A stretch of 64,000 bases of DNA from Actinoplanes flavus (lineage in GTDB: Bacteria; Actinomycetota; Actinomycetes; Mycobacteriales; Micromonosporaceae). Where the stretch lies: assembly GCF_017592555.1 (NCBI RefSeq), contig NZ_JAGFNS010000030.1, positions 1 to 64,000 on the forward strand. Reading direction: 5' to 3'. The notes below the pieces were generated by a model, which made no database searches, was not told the origin of the DNA, and saw only the letters and a program-made list of their open reading frames with translations. Made by a program: the position numbers and the translations under genes. Below, one piece after another: positions 55,980 through 63,901 of this stretch. Within the stretch, counting starts at the first letter, position 1. Every line of letters begins with the position of its first letter.

Positions 55980-57851
55980 ATGTCCGTCCCCGAATTCGTC
56001 CGCGCCGCGCAGCGGGGCGACCGTGCCGCCTTCGAGCGGCTGGTCGCCGACCACCTCACCCTCGTCCGCGATGTCGTCGGCCGGGCGCTCAACGGCCATC
56101 CCGACGTCGACGACGTCGTCCAGGAGACGCTCCTGCTGGTGATGCGGGATCTGCCCGCGCTGCGCGACCCGGAACGGTTCCGTCCCTGGTTGCTGGCGAT
56201 CGCGCACCGGCAGGTCCGCGTACACCTGCGGGCGCGGCGCCGGTGGCTCGGGCGGCATCGCGGCGCCCCTGGCGATCTACCCGATCCGGGCAGCGATTTC
56301 GCTGCCCGCACGGTCGCCGAACTCGTGCTCGCCGGTCAGCGCCGGGAGGTGGCCGAGGCGTCCCGCTGGCTCGGCGACGACGACCGGCGGTTGCTGGCCC
56401 TGTGGTGGCGGGAGGCGGCCGGGGAGATCACCCGGGCCCAGCTGGCCGCCGCGCTGAACACCACCGGCGGCCACACCGCGGTCCGGATCAAGCGGATGCG
56501 CCACCAGCTCGACGCGGCCCGCGTGGTGGTCCGGGCGCTGCACGCGGGGACGTGCGCGGAGCTGACCGCCACGATCGCGGGCTGGGACGGCACGCCCGGA
56601 CCGCTGTGGCGCAAACGGCTGGTGCGGCACACTCGCGCCTGCGCACGCTGTGCCCCGTACCGGAAAGGTCTGATCGCTCCGGAGAATCTGCTGTTCGGGC
56701 TGGTCGCCGCGGTCGGGGCGGCATCGGCCCGGATCACCGCGACGCTGAAGCCGGTCAAGCTGGTCGCGGCGGCCACGGCCGCGTCGGTGGTCGCCGCCGG
56801 AGCCTTCTCGTACGCCGTGCGCACCGAGAAGCAGGAGCCGCCGCGGCCGCCCGCCGCCACCATCGTGGCCGCTCCGGACGGCGCCGCCGACGGGGACGGC
56901 ACCCTGGCCCGGCCCTACACGCTGGCCCGCGCGGTCGAGACGGTGCGGCCGGGGCAGACGATCGCGCTGCGTGGCGGGATCTACCGGCTCACCGCGCCGA
57001 TCGTCATCACCACCAGCGGCGACGCCGGTCACCGGATCACGCTCGCCGGCCGTCCGGGCGAACGGCCGGTGCTGGACGCGTCCGCGCTGCCGGACGACAA
57101 GTGGGCGGTCACCCACGAAGCCGACTTCTGGACGGTACGCGAGCTGGAGGTCACCGGGTCGCGCAGCCACGCGTACGTCTGCGTCGCCTGTGCGAACAAC
57201 GTGTTCCAACGGCTCACCCTGCACGGCAACGTGCGCGGCGGGCTGACGCTGCGCGACCCGGGCACGGTGGCCAACCAGATTCTGGACAGCGACTTCTTCG
57301 ACAACCAGGGCATCGGGCTGGGCGTGAAGTTCGGATCCGGCGGCGGCAACCAGGTCCGCGGCAACCGCGCCTACCGCAACGGTGACAACGGCTTCGACCT
57401 CGGTGACTTCGCGAGCCCGGTGACGATGGACACGAACTGGTCGTACGCCAACGGGGTCAACGGTTTCGCGCTCGGCGGCGGTGATCCGGCGCCCCGAGCG
57501 GCGCACGTGGTCCGCAACAACGCGGCGTGGGGGAATCAACAGCACGGATTCTCCGATGACGAGAACACCGCGTTCATGCGCCTGACCGCCAACACGGCCT
57601 GGCGCAACGGCGCGACCGGTTTCTCGATGCCGTCCGGTGTGGTGCGACTGCGCTCGAACGTGGCGGCCGGCAACCGTACCCCCGCCGATCTCGCGCCACA
57701 GACCGCCGCCGCGGGCAACAGCTGGCGCCCGGTCTTCCGGTCCACCGACCCGGCTTCGGCCGAAGGGCCGCGCCGTGCCGACGGCAGCCTCCCGGCGACG
57801 TCGTTCCTCGTCAGCCGCACCGGGGACGGATCCACGATGCGTACCTCGTGA
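55980..57851 (+). CDS. ECF sigma factor fused to zinc-binding segment, membrane helix and PL9 pectate lyase domain
   Basis: A single 623-residue chain. Residues 5-85 are sigma-2 (FVRAAQRGDRAAFERLVADH, HPDVDDVVQETLLLVMRDL) and 115-180 sigma-4. Next is a zinc-finger-like anti-sigma segment (H217, C221, C224 in HTRACARC). A membrane helix follows (260-280), then an outer right-handed beta-helix of PL9 type. The latter has the catalytic Lys at 450 (GLGVKFGSGGGN), NGFDLGDF and SPVTMDTNWSYANG. It would couple polysaccharide contact outside to transcription inside. Upstream pectinase genes are plausible targets. Confidence 0.88.
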   Translation: MSVPEFVRAAQRGDRAAFERLVADHLTLVRDVVGRALNGHPDVDDVVQETLLLVMRDLPALRDPERFRPWLLAIAHRQVRVHLRARRRWLGRHRGAPGDLPDPGSDFAARTVAELVLAGQRREVAEASRWLGDDDRRLLALWWREAAGEITRAQLAAALNTTGGHTAVRIKRMRHQLDAARVVVRALHAGTCAELTATIAGWDGTPGPLWRKRLVRHTRACARCAPYRKGLIAPENLLFGLVAAVGAASARITATLKPVKLVAAATAASVVAAGAFSYAVRTEKQEPPRPPAATIVAAPDGAADGDGTLARPYTLARAVETVRPGQTIALRGGIYRLTAPIVITTSGDAGHRITLAGRPGERPVLDASALPDDKWAVTHEADFWTVRELEVTGSRSHAYVCVACANNVFQRLTLHGNVRGGLTLRDPGTVANQILDSDFFDNQGIGLGVKFGSGGGNQVRGNRAYRNGDNGFDLGDFASPVTMDTNWSYANGVNGFALGGGDPAPRAAHVVRNNAAWGNQQHGFSDDENTAFMRLTANTAWRNGATGFSMPSGVVRLRSNVAAGNRTPADLAPQTAAAGNSWRPVFRSTDPASAEGPRRADGSLPATSFLVSRTGDGSTMRTS

Positions 57852-57892
57852 GTTGCTTTTCAAAATTCTGTAATCCTGAGGCATCAGCGTGC

Positions 57893-57902
57893 ACCTATAG
57901 GT
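57893..57902. promoter_or_regulatory. Small palindrome before the pectinase genes
   Basis: ACCTATAGGT is a perfect 10-bp palindrome in the AT-rich spacer after the sigma fusion gene. Function unknown. Confidence 0.3.
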
Positions 57903-57984
57903 CATGGGCCGAGCATGTGCGCAGGTCAGGGCAGGTTTATAAGCGAAATCAGATATTTACAAGAGTTAATCGCAGCGGTATCAA

Positions 57985-57996
57985 TGAACCGGTTCA
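57985..57996. promoter_or_regulatory. LacI-type operator candidate before the pectinesterase gene
   Basis: TGAACCGGTTCA is a perfect 12-bp palindrome with the central CG typical of LacI-family sites. It lies 32 bases before the start codon, in a position to block transcription or its start. Catabolite-type control of the pectinase pair is inferred. Confidence 0.6.
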
Positions 57997-58027
57997 GCAA
58001 TCCCCGTCCCTCTGAGGAGAGTCGTTC

Positions 58028-59443
58028 ATGCGACGAGCAATCCCCCTCTTCTTAGCCGTGCCGGCCGTCGTGGTCGGCCTGTTCGCGCTACCGTCCGAGG
58101 CGGCCGTCACGCCGGTCGCCGGCGGCGTCTACACGCTCGCCTCCGGATCCAGCGGCAAATGTGTCCAGGTCGCCGGCACCGCCAACGGTGGACTGCTGAC
58201 CCAGGCGGCGTGCAGCACGTCCAACACCAGCCAGCTCTTCACCGCCGTGGCGCAGAACGGCGCGTTCGGGTTCACCAACAGCGCCAGCGGCAAGTGCGTG
58301 GACGTGCCCTACTCGGACACCACCGCCGGGGTTCAGCTGTGGCAGTGGACCTGCGGCGCCAGCGCCAACCAGACCTGGTCACTGACCGCGTCCACGGCCG
58401 CACCCGGCAAATACCTCATCAAGAGCGCGTCGAACGGCCTGTGCGTCAGCAACAAGGACGGCTCCACCGCCGGCAACAACCCGATCGTGCAGGAAGCGTG
58501 CTCCGACATCGCCCGCATGCAGTGGTCGTTCAACCAGGTCTCCGGCGGCGGAACCACCACCGCGACCGTGGCGGCCGACGGCACCGGCACCTACCGGACC
58601 GTGCAGGCCGCCATCGACGCGGTGCCGGCGAACAACACCACCCGCCGGGTGATCACCATCAAGCCGGGCACCTACCGGGAGATCGTCACCATCCCGGCGA
58701 ACAAGCCGTACATCACGTTGCAGGGCCTCGGCACCTCCAACGCGCAGACGACGATCGTCAACAACCGCGACGCCGGACACTACGGGCTCGGCGGCAGCGG
58801 GACGGTCCAGGCGTACGGCAAGGAACTGACCGTCACGAACCTGACCATCACCAACGACTACGACGAGAACACCTACGAGACCGGTGACCAGGCGCTCGCC
58901 CTCTACCTGGACGCCGACCGGGCCCGGTTCGACAACGTACGGCTGCTCGGCGACCAGGACACCTTCCTGGTCGACAACAACGCCCGGACCTACTTCACCA
59001 ACTCGTACGTCGAGGGCACCGTCGACTTCATCTTCGGCGCCGGGATCGCGGTGTTCAGCAACAGCCGCATCCACGAGAAGCGCTCCACCGGCGGGCCGCT
59101 GACCGCGGCCAGCACACCGGCCGAGAAGACGTACGGCTTCCTGTTCTACAAGTGCACCATCACCGGAACCGGCACCAACAACACCACGCTCGGCCGGCCC
59201 TGGCGGCAGGGCGCCCAGGTGCTGTTCCGCGAATCGAACCTGTCGAACACCATCCGCACCGCCCAGCCGTGGACCGACATGTCCACCAACACCTGGCAGA
59301 ACGCCCGGTTCACCGAATACCGGAACACCGGAGCCGGCGCGACGACCAACAGCAACCGGCCGCAGCTGAGCGACTCGCAGGCGGCCAACTACACCCCGCA
59401 GAAATATCTGGCCGGCGCCGACGGCTGGAACCCGGTCGGCTGA
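58028..59443 (+). CDS. Secreted pectinesterase with N-terminal CBM13 (ricin) domain
   Basis: A 471-residue protein. Signal peptide residues 1-25 end in SEA. Residues 30-170 form a beta-trefoil CBM13 with QxW-type repeats (QLWQWTC, NQTWSL, MQWSF). A short linker leads to a CE8 pectin methylesterase beta-helix with D309/D311 in GDQDTF, D333 in VDFIFGAG, and R390 in LGRPW, the catalytic set. It removes methyl esters from pectin, preparing it for the lyase in the next gene. The ribosome binding site is GAGGAGAG. Confidence 0.92.
   Translation: MRRAIPLFLAVPAVVVGLFALPSEAAVTPVAGGVYTLASGSSGKCVQVAGTANGGLLTQAACSTSNTSQLFTAVAQNGAFGFTNSASGKCVDVPYSDTTAGVQLWQWTCGASANQTWSLTASTAAPGKYLIKSASNGLCVSNKDGSTAGNNPIVQEACSDIARMQWSFNQVSGGGTTTATVAADGTGTYRTVQAAIDAVPANNTTRRVITIKPGTYREIVTIPANKPYITLQGLGTSNAQTTIVNNRDAGHYGLGGSGTVQAYGKELTVTNLTITNDYDENTYETGDQALALYLDADRARFDNVRLLGDQDTFLVDNNARTYFTNSYVEGTVDFIFGAGIAVFSNSRIHEKRSTGGPLTAASTPAEKTYGFLFYKCTITGTGTNNTTLGRPWRQGAQVLFRESNLSNTIRTAQPWTDMSTNTWQNARFTEYRNTGAGATTNSNRPQLSDSQAANYTPQKYLAGADGWNPVG
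58091..58532 (+). repeat. CBM13-coding direct repeat, copy 1
   Basis: About 442 bases nearly identical to 59533-59974 (offset 1442). The identity covers the signal-peptide end and the whole sugar-binding domain, then stops sharply, indicating recent duplication or gene conversion. Confidence 0.9.
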
Positions 59444-59457
59444 GAGGGATGACGATC

Positions 59458-60888
59458 ATGTTCAAGAGGAAACTCATCGCCGCGGCCGTGCTGGCCGTCG
59501 CCGTACCCACCGCGATCGTCGTCGCGACACTGCCGTCCGAGGCGGCCGTCGTCCCGGTCGCCGGCGGCGTCTACACGCTCGCCTCCGGATCCAGCGGCAA
59601 ATGCGTCCAGGTCGCCGGCACCGCCAACGGTGGACTGCTGACCCAGGCGGCGTGCAGCACGTCCAACACCAGCCAGCTGTTCGGCGCGGCGGCGCAGAAC
59701 GGTGCGTTCGGGTTCACCAACAGCGCCAGCGGCAAGTGCGTGGACGTGCCCTACTCGGACACCACCGCCGGGGTTCAGCTGTGGCAGTGGACCTGCGGCG
59801 CCAGCGCCAACCAGACCTGGTCCCTGACCGCATCCACGGCCGCACCCGGCAAATACCTCATCAAGAGCGCGTCGAACGGCCTGTGCGTCAGCAACAAGGA
59901 CGGCTCCACCGCCGGCAACAACCCGATCGTGCAGGAAGCCTGCTCCGACATCGCCCGCATGCAGTGGTCGTTCACCGCCGTCGGCTCCACACCCGGATCG
60001 TGGTCGAACACCGCGGACGGATTCGCGCAAGGCACCACCGGTGGGGCGGGCGGCACCGCCGTCACCGTGTCCACCTTCGCCGACCTGGTGAAGTACGCGA
60101 CCGCGTCGACGGCACACGTCATCCGCGTCTCCGGGACGATCACGGTGACCCCGTACGGTCACGAGATCCCGATCACGTCCAACAAGACGATCGTCGGGCT
60201 CGGCACCACCGGCCGGATCAAGAACGGCGGCTTCTTCCTCGGCGCCGGCGTCCGCAACGTCATCATCCGGAACCTCACCATCGGCGACACCGCGATGGCG
60301 TCCGACGACCCGGACGACAAGGACTTCGACTACGACGGCATCCAGATGGACACCGCGTCGAACGTATGGATCGACCACAACACGTTCACCAACATCAACG
60401 ATGGATACATTGACAGCCGCAAGGACAGCACCAACATCACCGTGTCGTGGAACCGGATGGGCGACCACAACAAGACGTTCGGCATCGGCTGGACGACCAA
60501 CGTGACCGCGCGGATGACGATCCACCACAACTGGATCTACAACTCCAACCAGCGCAACCCCAGCGCGGACAACCTCCAGTACGCGCACCTCTACAACAAC
60601 TACCTGAACAACGTCACCTCGTACGGCAACTACGCGCGCGGCGCCACCAAGATGGTGATCGAGAACAGCTACTTCGACAAGGTCAACAACCCGTACTACC
60701 CGGACACCGCGACCGGCGCCCAACTGCGCCAGAGCGGGAGCACGGTGGTCAACTCCACCGGCCGTAAGGAGACCTCGGGTTCAGCCTTCACCCCGGGCAG
60801 CTTCTACTCCTACACCCTCACCCCGACCGCCGACGTACCCAGCGTGGTCAAGGCCTCCTCCGGCCCTCAGGCAGGCATCGTCATGTGA
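59458..60888 (+). CDS. Secreted pectate lyase with N-terminal CBM13 (ricin) domain
   Basis: The 476-residue product starts at ATG 59458 (GAGAGG about 10 bases upstream) rather than the ATG 9 bases before it. Signal peptide residues 1-30 end in SEAA, then the CBM13 trefoil, then a PL1 pectate lyase parallel beta-helix (WIDHNTFTNINDGYIDSRKD, NRMGDHNKTFGIGW, NSNQRNPSADNLQYAHLYNN). The conserved Asp and Arg residues of PL1 are present. It cleaves de-esterified polygalacturonate. It starts 14 bases after the pectinesterase stop, so the two form one pectin-degrading operon. Confidence 0.92.
   Translation: MFKRKLIAAAVLAVAVPTAIVVATLPSEAAVVPVAGGVYTLASGSSGKCVQVAGTANGGLLTQAACSTSNTSQLFGAAAQNGAFGFTNSASGKCVDVPYSDTTAGVQLWQWTCGASANQTWSLTASTAAPGKYLIKSASNGLCVSNKDGSTAGNNPIVQEACSDIARMQWSFTAVGSTPGSWSNTADGFAQGTTGGAGGTAVTVSTFADLVKYATASTAHVIRVSGTITVTPYGHEIPITSNKTIVGLGTTGRIKNGGFFLGAGVRNVIIRNLTIGDTAMASDDPDDKDFDYDGIQMDTASNVWIDHNTFTNINDGYIDSRKDSTNITVSWNRMGDHNKTFGIGWTTNVTARMTIHHNWIYNSNQRNPSADNLQYAHLYNNYLNNVTSYGNYARGATKMVIENSYFDKVNNPYYPDTATGAQLRQSGSTVVNSTGRKETSGSAFTPGSFYSYTLTPTADVPSVVKASSGPQAGIVM
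59533..59974 (+). repeat. CBM13-coding direct repeat, copy 2
   Basis: Partner of 58091-58532; differences are a few synonymous or single-residue changes such as FTAVAQNG versus FGAAAQNG. The high identity makes the region prone to recombination that would fuse the two pectinases. Confidence 0.9.
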
Positions 60889-60959
60889 CCCCCGGCCGCG
60901 CCCCGCCCCGGGGCGCCCCGCCCCGGCCCCGCCCCCCCCCCCCGCGCGGCCCCCCCCCA
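60889..60959. other. Suspect G/C-run block after the pectate lyase gene
   Basis: About 70 bases almost only G and C, with runs of 9 and 12 C. It sits where a terminator is expected. The true sequence is uncertain; it may also be an assembly join, since the downstream gene content changes here. Confidence 0.5.
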
Positions 60960-61059
60960 TACCGCCACGAAACCCACCCGCCACGCCCGACCGTGTCCAG
61001 CCCGCCGGGGGGTGCCTCAGCGCTGTCGAAACCACCCCAGCCCCAGCCGAGCAATCCGG

Positions 61060-61569
61060 CGGCGCCCCTCACTGGCCACCCGTGCGTGTGCTCGACCACG
61101 CCACCGGCGCAGTCCGCCACCCTGACCAAGGAGGAGGACGCCGAATTCTGGGAATGGGCGTACGTGGAGGTCCTGCGGCATACCGGGATCCGCGTCGAGG
61201 AACTGGTGGAGCTGACCATTGGAGCGTGCGCCAGTACCAACGCGCCAACGGTGAAGTGATCGCGCTGCTGGTGATCGCACCGTCGAAGACCAACCGGGAA
61301 CGGGCGCCATCCCCATGTCGGCCGAGCTGTTCCACGTCATCGCCGTAATCATCCGGCGCCTGACCGAGCACAGGCCGGTCCTGGCGCTGCCGCGCTACGA
61401 CGGCCATGAAGCCGAAGGCTGGATCGGTGAGATCGAGGACATCGACCTCACCCTGCGGTTCCTGGCCGACAAGCAGCAGCAATCCGTGCGGCTGCGGAAG
61501 ATCACCAGCACGGTGGAGTTCGGTATGCCCACCCTGCCGCCGCCGGTCAGCTTCGAGGGGCATACATGA
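61060..61569 (+). pseudogene. Decayed tyrosine-type site-specific integrase
   Basis: Three frames together give an integrase-like catalytic region: EDAEFWEWAYVEVLRHTGIR then VEELVELT (first frame), HWSVRQYQRANGEVIALLVI then APSKTNRER (second), MSAELFHVIAVIIRRLTEHR (third). The Arg of the HTGIR box is retained. Two single-base losses (near 61220 and 61304) break the gene. A C-terminal tail (EDIDLTLRFLADKQQQSVRL) of uncertain origin follows. No His-x-x-Arg or Tyr box remains, so it cannot recombine. It marks an old mobile element next to the metal operon. Confidence 0.65.
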
Positions 61570-61879
61570 TGACGGCCACCCCGACCAGGCAGACGGCCGC
61601 GCCGATGACGTCGTAGCGGTCGGGCCGGAACTTGTCGACCAACATCGCCCAGCCCAGCGATCCAGCGACGAACACGCCGCCGTAGGCGGCGAGGATCCGG
61701 CCGAAGTTTGCATCAGCCTGCAGGGTGGCGACGAAGCCGTAGGCACCGAGCGCGGCGATGCCGGCGCCGATCCACCACACGCCCTTGTGTTCGCGGACAC
61801 CTTGCCAGATCAGCCAGGCCCCGCCGATCTCGGCGAGCGCGGCCAGGGCGAACAGCAGGATGGACCGGATGATCGTCAC
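61547..61879 (-). CDS. YnfA-family (UPF0060) small membrane protein
   Basis: About 110 residues from GTG 61879, chosen because the family starts with RSILLFALAALAEIGG; GTG 61897 is a longer alternative. Four membrane helices are seen, with the typical GGAWLIWQGVREHKGVWWIG, LQADANFGRILAAYGGVFVA and KFRPDRYDVIGAAVCL. YnfA proteins are SMR-superfamily relatives often found in mercury or arsenic islands; some export biocides. It ends the metal operon, 61 bases after the Cys-rich transporter gene (43 if the longer start is used). Confidence 0.85.
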   Translation of the reverse strand: MTIIRSILLFALAALAEIGGAWLIWQGVREHKGVWWIGAGIAALGAYGFVATLQADANFGRILAAYGGVFVAGSLGWAMLVDKFRPDRYDVIGAAVCLVGVAVIMYAPRS

Positions 61880-61940
61880 CGGCGTATGCCACCACACTGT
61901 CCGGGTGCGGCACCGTTCGGGTGCCGCACCCGGGCGCCGT

Positions 61941-62261
61941 TCAGCAGCCGCATCCGCTGCTGCCGCACGCGCAGCCAGCCCCGGACGCTGCGGCTCGTTG
62001 GACGGTTCGGCGCCGGTGCAGCCACCACATCCCCAATGCCAGGACGGCCAGGCCGGTGGCGACGACGAGCAAGGTCTTCTCCAGGATCGCCGCGCCGGCG
62101 CCGGTGAGAACGCCGGCGGCGATGAGGACCGGCAGGGCGCAGCAGGCGGCGCAGGCCAATGCGGCGAGCCCGCCGGTGACTTTGCTGCGCCGTGGTGGCG
62201 CGTTGTCGATTCCCGGCATCGGGTGCCCGGTGGGGCTGGGTGACGGCAAGGGCTGGCTCAT
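61941..62261 (-). CDS. Small Cys-rich membrane protein, MerT/heavy-metal transporter-like
   Basis: A 106-residue protein; ATG 62261 overlaps the MerR stop (ATGA). Two to three membrane helices are seen, the first with ACAACCALPVL, a vicinal Cys pair like MerT. The C-terminus is CACGSSGCGC, a metal-binding tail. It may carry Hg(II) or a similar thiophilic metal across the membrane. MerP or MerA genes are not in view. Confidence 0.7.
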   Translation of the reverse strand: MSQPLPSPSPTGHPMPGIDNAPPRRSKVTGGLAALACAACCALPVLIAAGVLTGAGAAILEKTLLVVATGLAVLALGMWWLHRRRTVQRAAASGAGCACGSSGCGC

Positions 62262-62704
62262 GCAAAGTCTCCGGAGGGTCGTGTGGTTCCGATGGTCAGA
62301 TACGGGATCGGGCAGTCGGTGCACGTGCAGTTGGTGAGGCTGTCGCAGCGGGCGTCGACGACCTCGGTGAGCGAGGCACGGATGGTGGTGAGGTCGGCGA
62401 TCTTCTGGTCGATCTCGGCGATCTTGCCGATAGCTCGCTCGCGCAGGTCCGGGCTCGGGTGCCGGCGCCGGCCCGCGTCGAGCAGATCGGCGACCTCGTC
62501 GAGGGTGAAACCCAGCCGCTGCGCCGCCTTGATCACCTGAAGAAGGGCGACGGTGTCGGGTGGGTAGAGCCGGTGTCCGCCGTTCGAGCGATGCGGTTCG
62601 GCCAGCAGGCCGCGGCGTTCGTAGTAGCGCAGGGTCTGGATGTTGACGCCGGCCAGTTCGGCGACCTCGCTGGTGCGCAGCTCGGTCCGCTTCGCTGCGC
62701 TCAC
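62258..62704 (-). CDS. MerR-family metal-responsive regulator
   Basis: A 148-residue protein starting at GTG 62704 (GTGA overlap with the rhodanese stop). Helix-turn-helix TSEVAELAGVNIQTLRYYER is typical. The effector end carries four cysteines, C120, C126, C128, C131 (RCDSLTNCTCTDCPIPY). The first mercury-binding Cys of Hg-MerR (near residue 82) is missing, so the metal sensed may differ or the site uses only the C-terminal set. It lies inside, not divergent from, the operon it presumably regulates. Confidence 0.85.
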   Translation of the reverse strand: MSAAKRTELRTSEVAELAGVNIQTLRYYERRGLLAEPHRSNGGHRLYPPDTVALLQVIKAAQRLGFTLDEVADLLDAGRRRHPSPDLRERAIGKIAEIDQKIADLTTIRASLTEVVDARCDSLTNCTCTDCPIPYLTIGTTRPSGDFA

Positions 62705-63048
62705 CGGGTCATCCTTGGAGCGGTCCGGCTGCCCTCGAAGGGCAGCCCCGCAGCGGCCCAGTCCATCTTGCCGCCTTCGTAGACCCGCACGTCGCGGTAG
62801 CCGAGCCGACCGAATGCGGCGGCGGCGACCTTGGACCGGCCGCACGACGGGCCGGAACAGTAGGTGACCACCGTCCCGGCCGAGTCCGAAGCGAGCTGGG
62901 CGGCCAGTTCGGCGGTGAGGTCACTGGGCAGGTTCACCGCGCCCGGCAGGTGTTCCGCGTCGTAGTGCGGCTCAGGTAGCGCCTCGACAAGGGTGACGCT
63001 GCCCGCGTCGAGCAGGGCGCGCAGGTCGTCACGGCTGATGCGCTGCAT
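62701..63048 (-). CDS. Rhodanese-domain sulfurtransferase
   Basis: A 115-residue single-domain rhodanese. Parts: VEALPEPHYDAEHLPGAVNL, then the active loop YCSGPSCGRSK with the nucleophilic Cys, and YEGGKMDWAAAGLPFEG. Single rhodaneses in metal islands supply sulfur or bind metals. Its start overlaps the upstream regulator gene by 20 bases. Confidence 0.88.
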   Translation of the reverse strand: MQRISRDDLRALLDAGSVTLVEALPEPHYDAEHLPGAVNLPSDLTAELAAQLASDSAGTVVTYCSGPSCGRSKVAAAAFGRLGYRDVRVYEGGKMDWAAAGLPFEGSRTAPRMTR

Positions 63049-63901
63049 CGTTGACCCCCGTGTCTGGCAGGCCGACGACCGCGGCGAGCATGCCTGCGGC
63101 TTCGCCGGGCATGCGGACCTCCAGCCGCAGCCCGGCGCCGTCGACGATGAGCGTGTAGCTGCCGAACGAGCAGCACCGGTACTCTGCGGCGGCCAACCGG
63201 CCCAGGCTGGCGGCGAGTTCGACGTCGAACGGGAACCGCAACGCCACACCGTCAGGCGTATCCGGGAGCGGGTCGCGGCGTTCCACGCGCGCGAGGGCCT
63301 GCTGCCACACGCCGATCCGATCGTGGGCGTCGCCGCCGTCGGCGACGAGGTCACAGGCAAGTGCCGCCTCGCTGGAGGTGGCATCGTGCGGGAAATGGTA
63401 GGTCGTGCCAGCGGCGGCCAGCGCGGTGGCGCAGCCGCAGCCGTCCCCGCAGGGCCCGTCGTGCGCCGCGGTGGTCAGGGCGGCCGATACGGCCTGCAGC
63501 CGGGCCGCGTCCTCCGACAGCGACGCACTACCGCCGATCTCCGTCGCCCAGGCGGCGGTACCCGGACCGGCTGCGACGGCCTGCCGGTTCCGCTCGGCGA
63601 TATCGGCCTGCACCTGGTCGAGCCGGGCGGTGACCGCAGCGGCCAGGCGATGCTGTGTGCTGGTGCACTCGCCGTCGCGCCAACCGGCGGCCAGCGTGGC
63701 AAGTGTGTCGGCGTCGAGGCCAAGGTCCTCGGCGCCGGCCAGCGCCCGCACAGTAGTGACCTCGGCGGGCGGGTACCCGAGCCGGCCGCCGTCACGGCGG
63801 GCCGGCGGCAGCAGCCCAGCCTCGGCGTATTGCCGCAGCCGAGGCGCGGGCACCCCGGACTCGGCAGACAGCTCAGTGAGATTCAGCAGGCCGGCGGTCA
63901 T
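63029..63901 (-). CDS. Two-domain MerR-like regulator with Cys cluster
   Basis: A 290-residue protein. Residues 1-70 form a MerR-type winged helix-turn-helix (LTELSAESGVPAPRLRQYAE) and a coiled coil follows. Then a Cys cluster, DGPCGDGCGCATALA, and a C-terminal domain with another Cys pair (AEYRCCSFGSYTLIVDGAGL). This tail is unlike standard MerR sensors and could bind metal. Start overlaps the upstream partial gene (ATGA). Role in metal sensing is inferred from the cysteines and neighbours. Confidence 0.75.
   Translation of the reverse strand: MTAGLLNLTELSAESGVPAPRLRQYAEAGLLPPARRDGGRLGYPPAEVTTVRALAGAEDLGLDADTLATLAAGWRDGECTSTQHRLAAAVTARLDQVQADIAERNRQAVAAGPGTAAWATEIGGSASLSEDAARLQAVSAALTTAAHDGPCGDGCGCATALAAAGTTYHFPHDATSSEAALACDLVADGGDAHDRIGVWQQALARVERRDPLPDTPDGVALRFPFDVELAASLGRLAAAEYRCCSFGSYTLIVDGAGLRLEVRMPGEAAGMLAAVVGLPDTGVNDAAHQP

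Noticed and set aside
60961..61059. Pro-rich plus-strand frame before the integrase remnant
   Set aside because: Composition (Pro/Arg) follows the G/C-run block and shows no homologous pattern.
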